Virus record (IMG/VR): IMGVR_UViG_3300020281_000001
Coordinates: 1-64,000 of that record
Reading direction: 5' to 3' (one strand)
Origin: a virus
DNA length: 64,000 nucleotides
A model generated the notes under the pieces. It had not been told where the DNA came from and did not search any database. It worked only from the letters and a program-made list of their open reading frames with translations. How positions within the stretch are numbered: the first letter of the stretch is position 1; every line of letters starts with the position of its first letter. Made by a program: the position numbers and the translations under genes. Shown one piece after another: positions 27,601-37,600 of this stretch.

Positions 27601-30141
27601 AGTTATCAAATATTTATAAACGATTCTTATTTTTATTTTGGTGAAGAATCTATTGATAATGATAGCTTTACTTTTACTTTTGAAGTAGAAAATTTAGATG
27701 GTAATGCTTCAACAAACCCTAACTTTGGAACTAAAACAATATTAACCTTTGATCAAAGATTATTAAACAAATCTCCTATAATACAAAATTGTCCTGCAAC
27801 AGGTGTAGTAGGAACAGATGCTGGTATTATAGACTTATTTACATTAAATGCTGTAAACGGTACAGCTGATGTGTCTAAACAATATGATGATCTTACTTGG
27901 GGTATTGCATATGGTTTAAATCAAACAAGCGGTTTTGCACCAACTATACCAGCATCAGCTACAGATGGTTTACCTGAAATAAAAATTGTACCAGGTAGTA
28001 ATGGATCTGCAACAATAAAAGATGAATCTGGTTTATTAAACATAAGTTATCCTATAACAGTGGCTGTTACAGACGCAGGCGCTACAGATAATACATATCC
28101 ATTACCAAATGGTAATCCTACAACTACTTGTTCGTTTACAATAAATGGTAGTAATGGTTACGAATCAGATGTTTTAAATGCTGACTTTTTTGCTGCTAAA
28201 AATGTAGCTATTAATTTAGGCTCTGAATCATCTATTTTTGGTTGGGGTCAGTCTACTAGTCAAGGGTTTTTTGATCCAGACACTATTGGTTGGCAACAAA
28301 ACGTAGGAAGTTTAACACCTAAATTTGAAGGTAGTGGAGCTAATCCTACTACAAGTGGTGCTGTATATGAGCTTACTACAAGTGTTAGTAATTGTCCTGT
28401 TTCTGCAATGTTAGATTCATGGAATTTTTATAATACAAACAGAAACGCTAATATAAGACCTGGTTCAGGTATTAGAAATGGTTTAGCTGGATCTGCTGCT
28501 GGAGAAAGAAATGATCAAACCTCAAGCGCTACAGGTGGTACACCCGCTGTAGGATTAACATCAGGAACAGCTTATATAATTGTAGATTATGAATTAAATA
28601 ATTATTTAGATGTACCAACTGGTGGATCTGGAAGGTATCAACCATCAGTTATATGGCCTACTAAATTACAATATAGAGAAAATGGTAATGATCCTTGGTC
28701 AGATGCATATGATGTTGAAGGAAAATTAATTAAATTTGGTGGTTCACAAATAAATAATGAGAATATAACTACAAGTGTAGATTCTTTATTTAGAAATACA
28801 GGTATTATAGATAAATCAAATGAAGCAAGAGATTCAGATAATTTTTTCAATGTTACCGATGCATTTCAATGTACATATACAGGTCAACAAAATAGTGGTA
28901 ATATTGCTGTTAACACAACAGGTAGAAAAATATTTGCAATAGGTAGAAACTCAGCTTATAGAGAAAGTAATGGTCAAGCGCCATCAAATGCTCCAGATAG
29001 ATATGGAGAATATAGATTAGTTGTAAGATACCCTTATGGAGATAATATAAAATCAGATTTAGCTTCTGCACCTCCTTTTAATATGCCTGGATTTAACGCA
29101 GGTAATAAAATTATACCTACTTTCTCTCAATTTAATACATGTCCTGGTGTATTTAGTGGTAATGTAGAAGTTACACAATATATGTCGTACAATCAAGCAA
29201 CTAAAAATCAACAAGTTTATTTAAGTTATGGAGATTTTTATAATCCTGAGCAATTATTAAATACATATGTAAATATAGGTGGCACTTCAACCAAAACAAC
29301 AAATATTAGTAATCCAGTATCTTATGAATATAGAATAAGTGAAGCATATGACACAAGAGAAATGGCTGCTTGTCAAACACCTAGTATATTAGTATATGCA
29401 AGAGAGTGGGCATTTAGATATATATCTCAACTGTTTACTGATCCTGCATTAACTTCGCCTTATATTCCTGGTACTTCAGGGGATAAATATTTTTCATACA
29501 GCGGTGTTAATAATGATGATTTAAATGTAGTTTGGGGTAATGAAAATGCTAATTCAGAAAATGGTGGATCACCAACTCCAACAAGCTCTTCATCATCTAC
29601 ATCACAATATAGTAGAACAGGTCAACCTTTTACAAGAAAATGGACAGCTCAATTTAGTAATACAGGTAAAAAAGTAATGCAAACAGCTGAACCTTGTATT
29701 GGTAATAGCTCATTAAACACAGCAACTAATTTTAGGTCGTTAAGTGATGCACAAAGATTACCGTGTAGCACGCCTGCAGGTGGTGTTCAATATGGTAAAA
29801 TGAATTTATACAACATGAGTAATTTAGGTAATAACCAATTTTTTGTTGTATTTTCTGATACTACATCAAGCGGACAAGTATTAATGAATTTTTTAACCGG
29901 TGTATCAGCTGTAAAAAATGTATCTTATTCTGTTACTAGTTCTACAGATTCGTTAGTAGTTTTTGATGGTGATAGTCCATATGCTCAATTGTTAGATATT
30001 GCTTTAGATGTAAATAATACAACTGTTTTATGGCAAACTTTTAATGGTTTTGATAGAATTACTTTTGATAATACAACAACTGACTTATCAGGTGTTGGTT
30101 TTCCTCAAAATCCATCTAACTTTTATTGGGTAATAACCTAA
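24619..30141 (+). CDS. Giant tail (nozzle-type) structural protein, 1840 aa
   Basis: The N terminus KSKMNKDLDARLLPNGEYRE, followed by GVNIQVSKSEGADVGALENV, is a widespread signature of large podovirus tail proteins that play a T7 gp12 nozzle-like part. Most of the rest is beta-rich Asn/Thr/Ser sequence with embedded Ig-like or cadherin-like stretches (LTFDQRLLNKSPIIQNCPAT, PITVAVTDAGA). No enzymatic motif is obvious. It presumably builds the tail nozzle with extra surface domains. It is the second largest gene in the window. Confidence 0.75.
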   Translation: MAEVKNAFIKSKMNKDLDARLLPNGEYREGVNIQVSKSEGADVGALENVLGNIEIQDYRTLSGCNCDLETIGFYTDEVSTNIYIFLTDYDETVNTNTYTYTPQSLNYSTTANNYVYVYNVATGVSTKLLSGAFLNFSKNKPIIGVNLLENILFWTDNRNQPRRIDVTKEAGYYTTEDQISVATYAPFQPINLYYKRESAFLPNGGSAITDGITSTGSSTILITSDNRLGIAATLGTDPKTLVGATITAVDANGATVPGIPANSVLQSFANGNQMTIIDVANIAAGTPLATVTQDIPSGTTIYFNQNTLTNISTPNYYVTSMLDASSKMNPGGTYNADYPGLTTNPNYNPKFNGDPDFLEDKFVKFSYRFKYDTGEYSIMAPFTQAAFIPKQDGYFLNNTTPTGMTTDEQSTFRSTVVDFMENKVNNIILQIPTPLDENNNHIPANELFTKLKIEEIEILYKESDALAVQVVDAISWEGTGGYAELGGAGNVIPFNYQSTKPYKTLPESELIRVYDKAPVRALGQEIISNRVVYSNFQNKHTPPETLNYNVAVSEKYTNFVTDDPTVPAPLYKTSSREYPMHTIKQNRNYQVGVVLSDKYGRSSTTILSSATSQGTDEDNLTLLGDTIYFPYNTVSSTNNADNNINTWPGDSIKVLFNEIIPEFQANTQSGWPGLYNGDPTSASYNPLGWYSYKIVVKQTEQDYYNVYLPGLMNFYPPVTDDPDVAGSVSYITLLNDNINKVPRDLTEVGPEQKQFRSSVRLFGRVAPSSIAQPLNNYQFNPINTATNIALPDTVATISDQNDLFDNTTNIKFGSIYQTASNPSMARVSINQAVGSTVPASGTTAVNTWLSIYETIPTESRLDIYWETSTTGTIAELNEAIQTTAGIKGFTTDTSSNPPSSWTFNLFEDIAPGQSPNVVYSGSYATAVAKPFFPYTEDAAGLKTVVQNSNIAGAVATSGTAMPTTQQPGFQVVNNNGEDVSNKFKLVKNSSVSPVSYQIFINDSYFYFGEESIDNDSFTFTFEVENLDGNASTNPNFGTKTILTFDQRLLNKSPIIQNCPATGVVGTDAGIIDLFTLNAVNGTADVSKQYDDLTWGIAYGLNQTSGFAPTIPASATDGLPEIKIVPGSNGSATIKDESGLLNISYPITVAVTDAGATDNTYPLPNGNPTTTCSFTINGSNGYESDVLNADFFAAKNVAINLGSESSIFGWGQSTSQGFFDPDTIGWQQNVGSLTPKFEGSGANPTTSGAVYELTTSVSNCPVSAMLDSWNFYNTNRNANIRPGSGIRNGLAGSAAGERNDQTSSATGGTPAVGLTSGTAYIIVDYELNNYLDVPTGGSGRYQPSVIWPTKLQYRENGNDPWSDAYDVEGKLIKFGGSQINNENITTSVDSLFRNTGIIDKSNEARDSDNFFNVTDAFQCTYTGQQNSGNIAVNTTGRKIFAIGRNSAYRESNGQAPSNAPDRYGEYRLVVRYPYGDNIKSDLASAPPFNMPGFNAGNKIIPTFSQFNTCPGVFSGNVEVTQYMSYNQATKNQQVYLSYGDFYNPEQLLNTYVNIGGTSTKTTNISNPVSYEYRISEAYDTREMAACQTPSILVYAREWAFRYISQLFTDPALTSPYIPGTSGDKYFSYSGVNNDDLNVVWGNENANSENGGSPTPTSSSSSTSQYSRTGQPFTRKWTAQFSNTGKKVMQTAEPCIGNSSLNTATNFRSLSDAQRLPCSTPAGGVQYGKMNLYNMSNLGNNQFFVVFSDTTSSGQVLMNFLTGVSAVKNVSYSVTSSTDSLVVFDGDSPYAQLLDIALDVNNTTVLWQTFNGFDRITFDNTTTDLSGVGFPQNPSNFYWVIT

Positions 30142-30174
30142 GTAATAAGATAAATAAATAAGTAATAATAAGTT

Positions 30175-31650
30175 ATGGCAGCAACTATAGAGGTAAAATA
30201 TTTTAATAGTTTTATACTTCGTAAAACCGCAACAGATGGATCACAACCTTCTGCTGTAGGGTGGAATGGCTCTAGAGGTGATGCTACTTTAGGTACTTTA
30301 CCTAACAATATGTATAACTGGGCAGTAGAAGAAGCAAGAATTAGAGGTGGATATAATAATACTTATGTTGGCCAAGGAGTAAAAGCATTTTTAGTTGAAG
30401 ACAGCCCTAATGCTTCATTTAGAATTAATTCACTTATTTATTCAGGTATATTTAATTCAAGAACAGGTATAAACGATACTAATGTATTTTCAGTAGGTGA
30501 AGATATAATTAAAAGTGTAGATCCGGCAAATGGTAGTATACAAAAAATTTATGCAGAAGATACTAACTTAATTATATTTCAAGAAAAGAAAATAAGTAGA
30601 GCATTAATAGATAAAGATGCTATTTATTCTGCAGAAGGTAATGCAACTATAACATCTGGGCCTAATGTAATAGGCCAAATACAAGCTTATGTAGGTAACT
30701 TTGGTATAAGTAAAAACCCTGAAAGCTTTGCTGTATACGGTAGAAGAAAATATTTTACTGACAAAGATAGAAATGCTGTAATGAGATTATCACAAGATGG
30801 TTTAACCGAGATCTCTAATTATGGTATGATTGATTTCTTTAGAGATCAATTTGGTACATTAGGTACTACAGGTAAACTACAAGGTGGTTGGGATATATAT
30901 AATAAGCAATATGTTTTATCTATACAACCATCTAATACTGAAATAGAATATAAAACATTATCTTTTGATGAAACAGTACAAGGTTGGACTAGTTTATATA
31001 GTTATAAACCTGGTATGATGTTAAGTTTAAGAAATAAATTTTATACAACAGGACCATCTGCTGTTGGTAGTTCAGATACAGCTGGTTTATATCAACATTA
31101 TATAGATACACAACCTAGATGTAATTTTTATGGAACACAGGGTAAAGCATCTATAGAATTTATTTTTAATCCTAATGTTAGTGTATCTAAAGTATTTAAA
31201 ACAATAAACTACGAAGGTAGTAACGGTTGGCAAGTAGATAGTTTTATATCAGATTCTACAGGTATAGGATATACTAATATTGATTTTGACAACTTTAGCA
31301 CAGTAAATACTAATGATAGTATTAGTTTTATATATAGTTTTAACGAGGGTTCATATGATAATCATGGTAACACATTTGTTAATACTACAACTACACCTAT
31401 TACAGCCAACACTACACCGCTTATACCACCAATTAACTATGCTGGTTTTACTAGAAAAGAAAATAAATACATGGCTAATTTAGTAAATAACAGTACAGCT
31501 GCTCCTGGAGAAGTTATATTTGGTAATAAAATGACGGGTATTAAAGGGTATTTTGCAACAGTTAAAATATCTACAGATACTTTAACAGATCCAGGAGGTA
31601 TGAAAGAACTTTTTGCAGCTTCTTCAGATTATGTAGAATCTGCATATTAA
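30175..31650 (+). CDS. Tail structural protein, 491 aa
   Basis: A beta-propeller-like protein (MAATIEVKYFNSFILRKTAT). Segments YAEDTNLIIFQEKKISRALI, FAVYGRRKYFTDKDRNAVMR and LQGGWDIYNKQYVLSIQPSN resemble the C-terminal part of T7 gp12-type nozzle proteins. The split into two genes (24619 and this) suggests a two-component nozzle. An A/T-rich 33-bp gap precedes the ATG without a Shine-Dalgarno sequence. Structural role well supported by context, precise position inferred. Confidence 0.65.
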   Translation: MAATIEVKYFNSFILRKTATDGSQPSAVGWNGSRGDATLGTLPNNMYNWAVEEARIRGGYNNTYVGQGVKAFLVEDSPNASFRINSLIYSGIFNSRTGINDTNVFSVGEDIIKSVDPANGSIQKIYAEDTNLIIFQEKKISRALIDKDAIYSAEGNATITSGPNVIGQIQAYVGNFGISKNPESFAVYGRRKYFTDKDRNAVMRLSQDGLTEISNYGMIDFFRDQFGTLGTTGKLQGGWDIYNKQYVLSIQPSNTEIEYKTLSFDETVQGWTSLYSYKPGMMLSLRNKFYTTGPSAVGSSDTAGLYQHYIDTQPRCNFYGTQGKASIEFIFNPNVSVSKVFKTINYEGSNGWQVDSFISDSTGIGYTNIDFDNFSTVNTNDSISFIYSFNEGSYDNHGNTFVNTTTTPITANTTPLIPPINYAGFTRKENKYMANLVNNSTAAPGEVIFGNKMTGIKGYFATVKISTDTLTDPGGMKELFAASSDYVESAY

Positions 31651-31659
31651 ACTAATTAA

Positions 31660-32067
31660 ATGAAATTTAATATACGTAAACTTACAGAAAACGATTGGGA
31701 TACATTAGTATCTTGGTGGGATGCTTGGCCCACGTGGGTTAATCCTCCTAAAGATTTTTTACCTGATAACGGAACAGGTGGATTAATAATAGAAAAAAAT
31801 AATATACCTATAGTTGCAGGGTTTTTATATTTTACAAATTCTGCAGCTGTTTTATTAGAGTGGATTATATCTAATCCAGAATATAAAGAAAAAGATAGAA
31901 AAGAAGCTATTGAAACATTAATACAATCAGCAGAAATATTTTGTAAAAACAATAATAAAAAGTATATGTTTTCTATAGGTAGAAATAAGTCATTAATAAA
32001 TATACATAAAAAACTTAATTGGAGTATAGATGAAAAAGCATCTTACGAAATAACAAAACAAATATAA
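31660..32067 (+). CDS. GNAT-type N-acetyltransferase-like protein
   Basis: A 135-residue protein of small GNAT size. It opens MKFNIRKLTENDWDTLVSWW (beta1-alpha1) and continues GGLIIEKNNIPIVAGFLYF (beta2-3), then LEWIISNPEYKEKDRKEAIE and ETLIQSAEIFCKNNNKKYMF. A late NKSLINIHKKLNW segment is the usual GNAT end. The acetyl-CoA loop (R/Q-x-x-G-x-G/A) is degenerate. Such genes occur within tail modules of marine phages and may modify a virion or host protein. Activity is uncertain. Confidence 0.65.
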   Translation: MKFNIRKLTENDWDTLVSWWDAWPTWVNPPKDFLPDNGTGGLIIEKNNIPIVAGFLYFTNSAAVLLEWIISNPEYKEKDRKEAIETLIQSAEIFCKNNNKKYMFSIGRNKSLINIHKKLNWSIDEKASYEITKQI

Positions 32068-32068
32068 T

Positions 32069-33052
32069 ATGGGAGTAGTAACAGCAATAACCGCAGGGGC
32101 TGCTTTAGTTTCAGCAGGAACTGCTGTAGCAGGAGCAGTTAGCTCTGGTAAAAGAGCTAAAAGAGCAGGTAGAAAAGCAGCAAGATTAGAAGATAAACTT
32201 GAAAGTTTAGAAAAAAGCAGACAAGCTATTATAAACCCATTTGAAGGCGTAACTAGTTTATCTAGTATGATATATAATACTAGCAATGAACTTTCAAATC
32301 CTTATAATAATCTAGGTGTAGCAACTCAAGCAGCTGAATTTCAAGCAGAAGAAGCTGATATTGCTTTAGCAAATACGCTAGATGCGTTACAAGCTAGTGG
32401 TGCATCGGCTGGTGGAGCTACCGCTTTAGCGCAAGCTGCATTACAAAGTAAAAGAGGTGTTAGTGCTAGTATAGAAAAACAAGAAGCTTATAATCAAAAA
32501 CTAAGAGCTGATGGAGAAGTTAACTTACAATCAGCAAGAATGAATGAAGCTATTAGAGTTCAAAGCCAACAACTAGGTGAAGCAAGAAGATTACAACAAG
32601 CAGATGTAGCGGGAAGAGAGTTTGTGTATGGTGAAAAAGAAAGAAGAGAAGGTGAACAATTAAATAGAGTACAAGCGCAAATAACCGGCGCTCAACAACA
32701 ACAAGTTGCTGCGCGAGCTAGTAAAGCTGATTATATAAGCGCTGGAATTAGTTCTGTTGGAAATATAGCAACATCTTTAGCTGGTGCAGGTGGTAGCGGT
32801 GGATCTGATGGTCCTTTTGGTGTTAGCGGTGTGCCTTCTGATAGAAGATTAAAAAAGAATATTAAATTAATTGGAATATCACCATCAGGTATTAATATTT
32901 ATAATTTTAAATATAAAAATAATAAATTTGGTAAAGGTGTGTTTCAAGGTGTTATGTCTGATGAAATACCTGAAAATGCAGTAATTAAACATTCAAGTGG
33001 GTATGACAAAGTAGATTACTCAAAAATTGATGTTAATTTTAATAAAGTATAA
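32069..33052 (+). CDS. Internal virion protein (T7 gp14-like) with S74-type C-terminal motif
   Basis: A 327-residue protein. The N terminus (GVVTAITAGAALVSAGTAVA) is a hydrophobic Ala/Gly helix, followed by long Ala/Gln/Arg helices (residues 30-235), as in podovirus internal or ejection proteins. From residue 257 a SDRRLKKNIKLIGISPSGIN block and a VFQGVMSDEIPENAV segment match the start of peptidase S74-like intramolecular chaperone domains, but the domain is short (71 residues). It likely enters the host envelope during ejection. The gene follows the GNAT gene by 1 bp. Confidence 0.75.
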   Translation: MGVVTAITAGAALVSAGTAVAGAVSSGKRAKRAGRKAARLEDKLESLEKSRQAIINPFEGVTSLSSMIYNTSNELSNPYNNLGVATQAAEFQAEEADIALANTLDALQASGASAGGATALAQAALQSKRGVSASIEKQEAYNQKLRADGEVNLQSARMNEAIRVQSQQLGEARRLQQADVAGREFVYGEKERREGEQLNRVQAQITGAQQQQVAARASKADYISAGISSVGNIATSLAGAGGSGGSDGPFGVSGVPSDRRLKKNIKLIGISPSGINIYNFKYKNNKFGKGVFQGVMSDEIPENAVIKHSSGYDKVDYSKIDVNFNKV

Positions 33053-33054
33053 CA

Positions 33055-34653
33055 ATGGCAAGACAATATTATAAATCAGGCGCTTATGAAAATCCAGTAG
33101 CAGTTATAGATAGAGAAGCAGATATGATCTATGCTAATACTATTAGAAATATTGGTGCTGTTACAGCTGGTATTATTGATAAACAAGTAGAGCAAGAAAC
33201 TGAAAGACAAAGAATTGCAAATGAACAAATGAAGTGGACTATGGATTGGACAATGCAAAACCAAGACAAGTACTTAGATCAACTTCAAAAAGCTGGTAAT
33301 AAAAACCCACAGCTTACTGCTATGTTTATGGAGCAAATAAATATGATGGGTGATTTAGCCGGAAGAGCTAGACAAGCTTCTACACCTGAAGAACAAAGAG
33401 CATTGTTAAACGAAGTTGGTACATATAAACAACGTTTAAGCGCTGGAGCCACAAACGTACAACTTATGAACGACGCAATAAAAGTTTTTACAGATGATAC
33501 TCAAGGAGCATTAAACACAGAGGGTAATTTAAATTTAAACAATCCTAAAGCTTTAGAGTGGGGTAAAAAAATGGCTATTACAACAGGTATGAATCCAGGT
33601 ACTATGACTTGGTTTGTAGATAAAGATGGTGATTGGTCTGTAAGACATGAAGGTGAAAGACTTGAATCTCCAACTGAAACTAAAGCATCTTTATTTTTTG
33701 GTTATGAGCCAGGTATTATACCTGAAAGCACAAATGAAATGCAAGATATTTTAGAAAACAAAATAAAAGCTATTAATGCTAAAACAGGTAAAGTTGATGA
33801 TCAATTTTTAATGGGTCAAATGATTGATGGGGTAATGGCTCCTAGTGTAACATATGTTAAAACAAGCGAAGATGGTATGTTACAACCAGTTTATAAAACA
33901 AACATGGAAATGATCGCTCAACAATTAGCACCTCAAGCAGAAGCTGTAGCATTAAGTTATGCTAAAGAATATAACACAGCTGAAGCTTTTTGGGATAGTT
34001 TACCTAAAAGTATTAAAAATGAAATGATGAAAAAACATGGGGTAGGCGAAGATTTACAAGTGGGTAATTTTCAAATGCCTAATGGTGTAGCAACTAAACT
34101 AAATAGATCATCAACACAAGCTATTATAGAAGGTTTACAATTAAAAGCATTAACTCAAGTACCTAAAATGAGGTTAGCTGGTAACCCAATAAAGGATCCT
34201 AATGTTAAATCTTCAAAAGGAGGTAGTATTACGGGTAATAAAATAACTTTACAAGACTTAGTAAATTTAGCTAATAAAACACCACAGCAACAAGTTGCAC
34301 ATATAGAGTCTGCGCTTGATTCTGATACTCAAGAAATAGCTTATAATCCGCAAAATAATACTATAACTGTTTCTGAAAAAGTAGAAGTTACAGAAGGAGA
34401 AGGAAGAGATAAAGTTACAAAAGAAGAATATCAAGATACTGTATATTATTTAAACGATCCAAGTGGTGATAGTATACCAGGTGCAACTGGAGACAGAGTA
34501 GAAGGTAGAAACCAGTGGTTAAACAGAATGGCTGAATTATATGCAGGTAATACTGAAAATGGTAGAAAATTATTATTAGATTTTAGAAATAGTATTACAG
34601 GTGTAGATCCTAATTCTGGTGTTTTTATTAAAAGAGGATTTTTAGATAAATAA
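33055..34653 (+). CDS. Internal/ejection protein, 532 aa
   Basis: A mostly helical protein (MARQYYKSGAYENPVAVIDR). Coiled-coil sequence runs over residues 25-150 (VEQETERQRIANEQMKWTMD, LAGRARQASTPEEQRALLNE) and a mixed C-terminal half follows. Its place between the gp14-like protein and the 2107-residue protein fits the middle member of the three T7-like core proteins (gp14, gp15, gp16). The stop overlaps the next ATG (TAATG). No enzyme motif is seen. Confidence 0.65.
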   Translation: MARQYYKSGAYENPVAVIDREADMIYANTIRNIGAVTAGIIDKQVEQETERQRIANEQMKWTMDWTMQNQDKYLDQLQKAGNKNPQLTAMFMEQINMMGDLAGRARQASTPEEQRALLNEVGTYKQRLSAGATNVQLMNDAIKVFTDDTQGALNTEGNLNLNNPKALEWGKKMAITTGMNPGTMTWFVDKDGDWSVRHEGERLESPTETKASLFFGYEPGIIPESTNEMQDILENKIKAINAKTGKVDDQFLMGQMIDGVMAPSVTYVKTSEDGMLQPVYKTNMEMIAQQLAPQAEAVALSYAKEYNTAEAFWDSLPKSIKNEMMKKHGVGEDLQVGNFQMPNGVATKLNRSSTQAIIEGLQLKALTQVPKMRLAGNPIKDPNVKSSKGGSITGNKITLQDLVNLANKTPQQQVAHIESALDSDTQEIAYNPQNNTITVSEKVEVTEGEGRDKVTKEEYQDTVYYLNDPSGDSIPGATGDRVEGRNQWLNRMAELYAGNTENGRKLLLDFRNSITGVDPNSGVFIKRGFLDK

Positions 34654-37600
34654 TGAAAGAACTATATAACTCGCTATATAATCAAGGTTTATATACAGGT
34701 ACGTTTGAACAATTTCAATCAGACTATGGTGGTGAAAATTATCAAGAGTTATATAATAAATTAAATGATAATGATTATTATACAGGTAGCTTTGATCAAT
34801 TTAATATTGATTATGATCCAAATATAACTGAAAAAGAAGAAACAATAACAGCTGAGGTAGATGATAAAACAAAAGATGGTGTATCTGAAATTAAAATAAA
34901 TGGTAATATTACAACTCGTAATAGTGCTGCTAATACAATAAATGCTATTGAAAATATAGAAGATTTTAATAAATTAAATATTGAAATTAACAACGATAAT
35001 GAAATAAGTAATCTTTATACACAAAAACAAAAAGATTTAGAACAAAAAGATATTAATATATTTAAAAGTTTTGGAGCTTATGCTGGAAGCGGAATATCCA
35101 AGTTCTTTGAAGGTTTAGGAGAAACACAAGATGCTTTAATTTACGGCGCAGCTACTCTTTTTAATCCAGACATGGATAAAGAAGAAAAGTTATTATTAAA
35201 AGATAGTATAAAAAAAGGTTATATAACGCCATCATATAGTGCTAGAATACCTACACAAGAATTAGAAAACGCAACAAAGTTTTTTGACAACTATAAAAGA
35301 AAAACAGAAAGTAAAAATATTTTAGACGCTGTTGATAAAGGTAATTATTTAGAAGCAGCAGAATTAACTGTAGGAGGAGCTTTAGAATCTATTCCTTCTA
35401 TAGCTTTGGTTTTTGGTGGTGGTGGTGGTTTAACTCTTTTAGCAACAAGTGTTTCAGGTAATAAGTTTGCAGAAGAATTTGAAAACAACCCTGATGAATC
35501 ATTAGGTACATTATATGCTAATGCTGCAGGTACAGGAATAGTAGAATCTTCTTTTGAATTAGTAACAAGAGGTTTGTTAAAACAAGCTGGTATAATTGGT
35601 GGTGTTAAAGGTAAAGATGTAGCTCAACAGTTTTTAAAAGATGGTGCAAAAGATCTTGTTAAAAAAGTTGGTTGGTTTGCTGGAGCAACAGGGGCTGAGG
35701 GTTTATCAGAGGCTTCAACTGAACTCGCAACAATGTATATTGATGCATATGGTATACCAATAGCTGGTGGTCTTGGTAGTATAGGAGGTTTAAACAGAAA
35801 ATCTGATTTTACTGTTGATTTTTCTGAAGGTAAGTATGGAGAAGGAATAGTAAGACTTTTTGACTCTTTTATGATAGGTTCTTTTGTAGGAGGAAATTTT
35901 CAAAGTGTAGCTGCTGTAGGTAACACTAGGAGTGCAGCTAGAAATAGAGCAGAAACATTATTAACACCTGCTTCAATAAAAAAAATATATGCAGATGGTG
36001 CAACGCAACTTTCTGAAATATATAAAGATTTAAATAATCCTGATATATCGGTTCAAGCTAAAAAAATATTACAACAAAAAGCAGAACAAATAGAACAAGA
36101 TATAGCTAGAGTTAAAAAAGAAACTTCAAAAGCTTTAAATAATTTAACTAAAGATGAATTAATAGAAAATTTTAAATATGTAGAACAGATACAAAAAAAT
36201 GTTGAAGCATATAATTCATTACCAGATAAAAGAAAATCAACTGGTAGAATACTTAGAAAAAATATACAAGAAGCACAACAAGCGCAACAAGATTTATTTG
36301 AACAAGCGGCACAAAGAGAACTACAAAAAAATATAGAATTTGCTAAAACTCAAAGTGAAGAAGTAACTGGTAGAAAAACAAAAATTATAGAAACGTTTGA
36401 AGAAGTTAGAAAAGAATATGGAGATGAAGCTGCTGCTACTAATGCTTTTTTTGATCCTTCTACAGGTGATATAGTTATTAATAAAGAAATTGCTTCTAAA
36501 ACAAAAGCTGTTTCTGTTGGTAGCCATGAATTATTACATGGAATTTTGCAACAATTATCTTTATCTGATCCATCAATTATAACAGGTGAAGGAGGATTTT
36601 TAGAAACATTAAATGATAATCAAAGACAAGTTTTAGAAAAAAGAATTAAAGATAATGGATATACTAAAAAATATTTAAAAGCTAATCCTGATGAATATCT
36701 TACTCAGTTTTCTGATGCTATTAATGAAAACGAAATAGTTTTTGAAGAAAATTTATTTACTAAAATAGGAAATATTTTTACACCAATTTTAAGAAGATTA
36801 GGTTTTAATAAAATAAAGTTTAATACAGGTAAAGATGTATATGACTTTATGAAAGAATATAATAAAAGTATTAAACAAGGTAAATTAACTGGTGCTATAA
36901 AAGAAGTATTACCAGATAAAACTAAAACTAAAAAAGGAGGATTAAAGTTTTCAAGATCTGCAGATATAGATGCATTAGTAGGCCCTAAAACTGATGGCCA
37001 ATATACATTAACTAAAGCTGAATGGGATGCGGGTAAAGCAGATGAAACATTATCTAAAGTATTTCCTAAACTTCAGGGTTTAATTGAAAGTAAAATACCT
37101 ATAGATAGGCCACCTGGTTTTTCACAAGAAGATTTTGTAAGCGGTACTGTAGAAGAATTAATACCACATATAAGAAACTTTAACCCAGAACAAAACAATA
37201 GTTTATCTGGTTGGATTAACTCACAGCTACAAAACAAAATAGGTAATGTATTTAAAAAAGGTGAAGCTGCTACTAAAGAAGTATTTGAAGACGATGTAAC
37301 TGAAGCTAGAGGTGTAACTGAAGTACAGGAAACAGTTGAAGAGGTAACACCAGAAACACAAACGGCTTCTAAATTAAGAAAAATAGTTGGTGTAGAAAGA
37401 AAAAGAGGTTTAGAAATAGCACGTAATATTGTTAAAGGTAAACTACCTGATCTTAGTGATAAAAAACTTAGAAGTCAAATAAACAGACAGGCAAGAGATG
37501 AATATCTTACTGAAATTAGAGATTTATTAAATGACTTAACTGATAATCAAAAACTTGAAATAGTTAAAACATTACCAATACAAGACTTAGTTAAGTTAGA

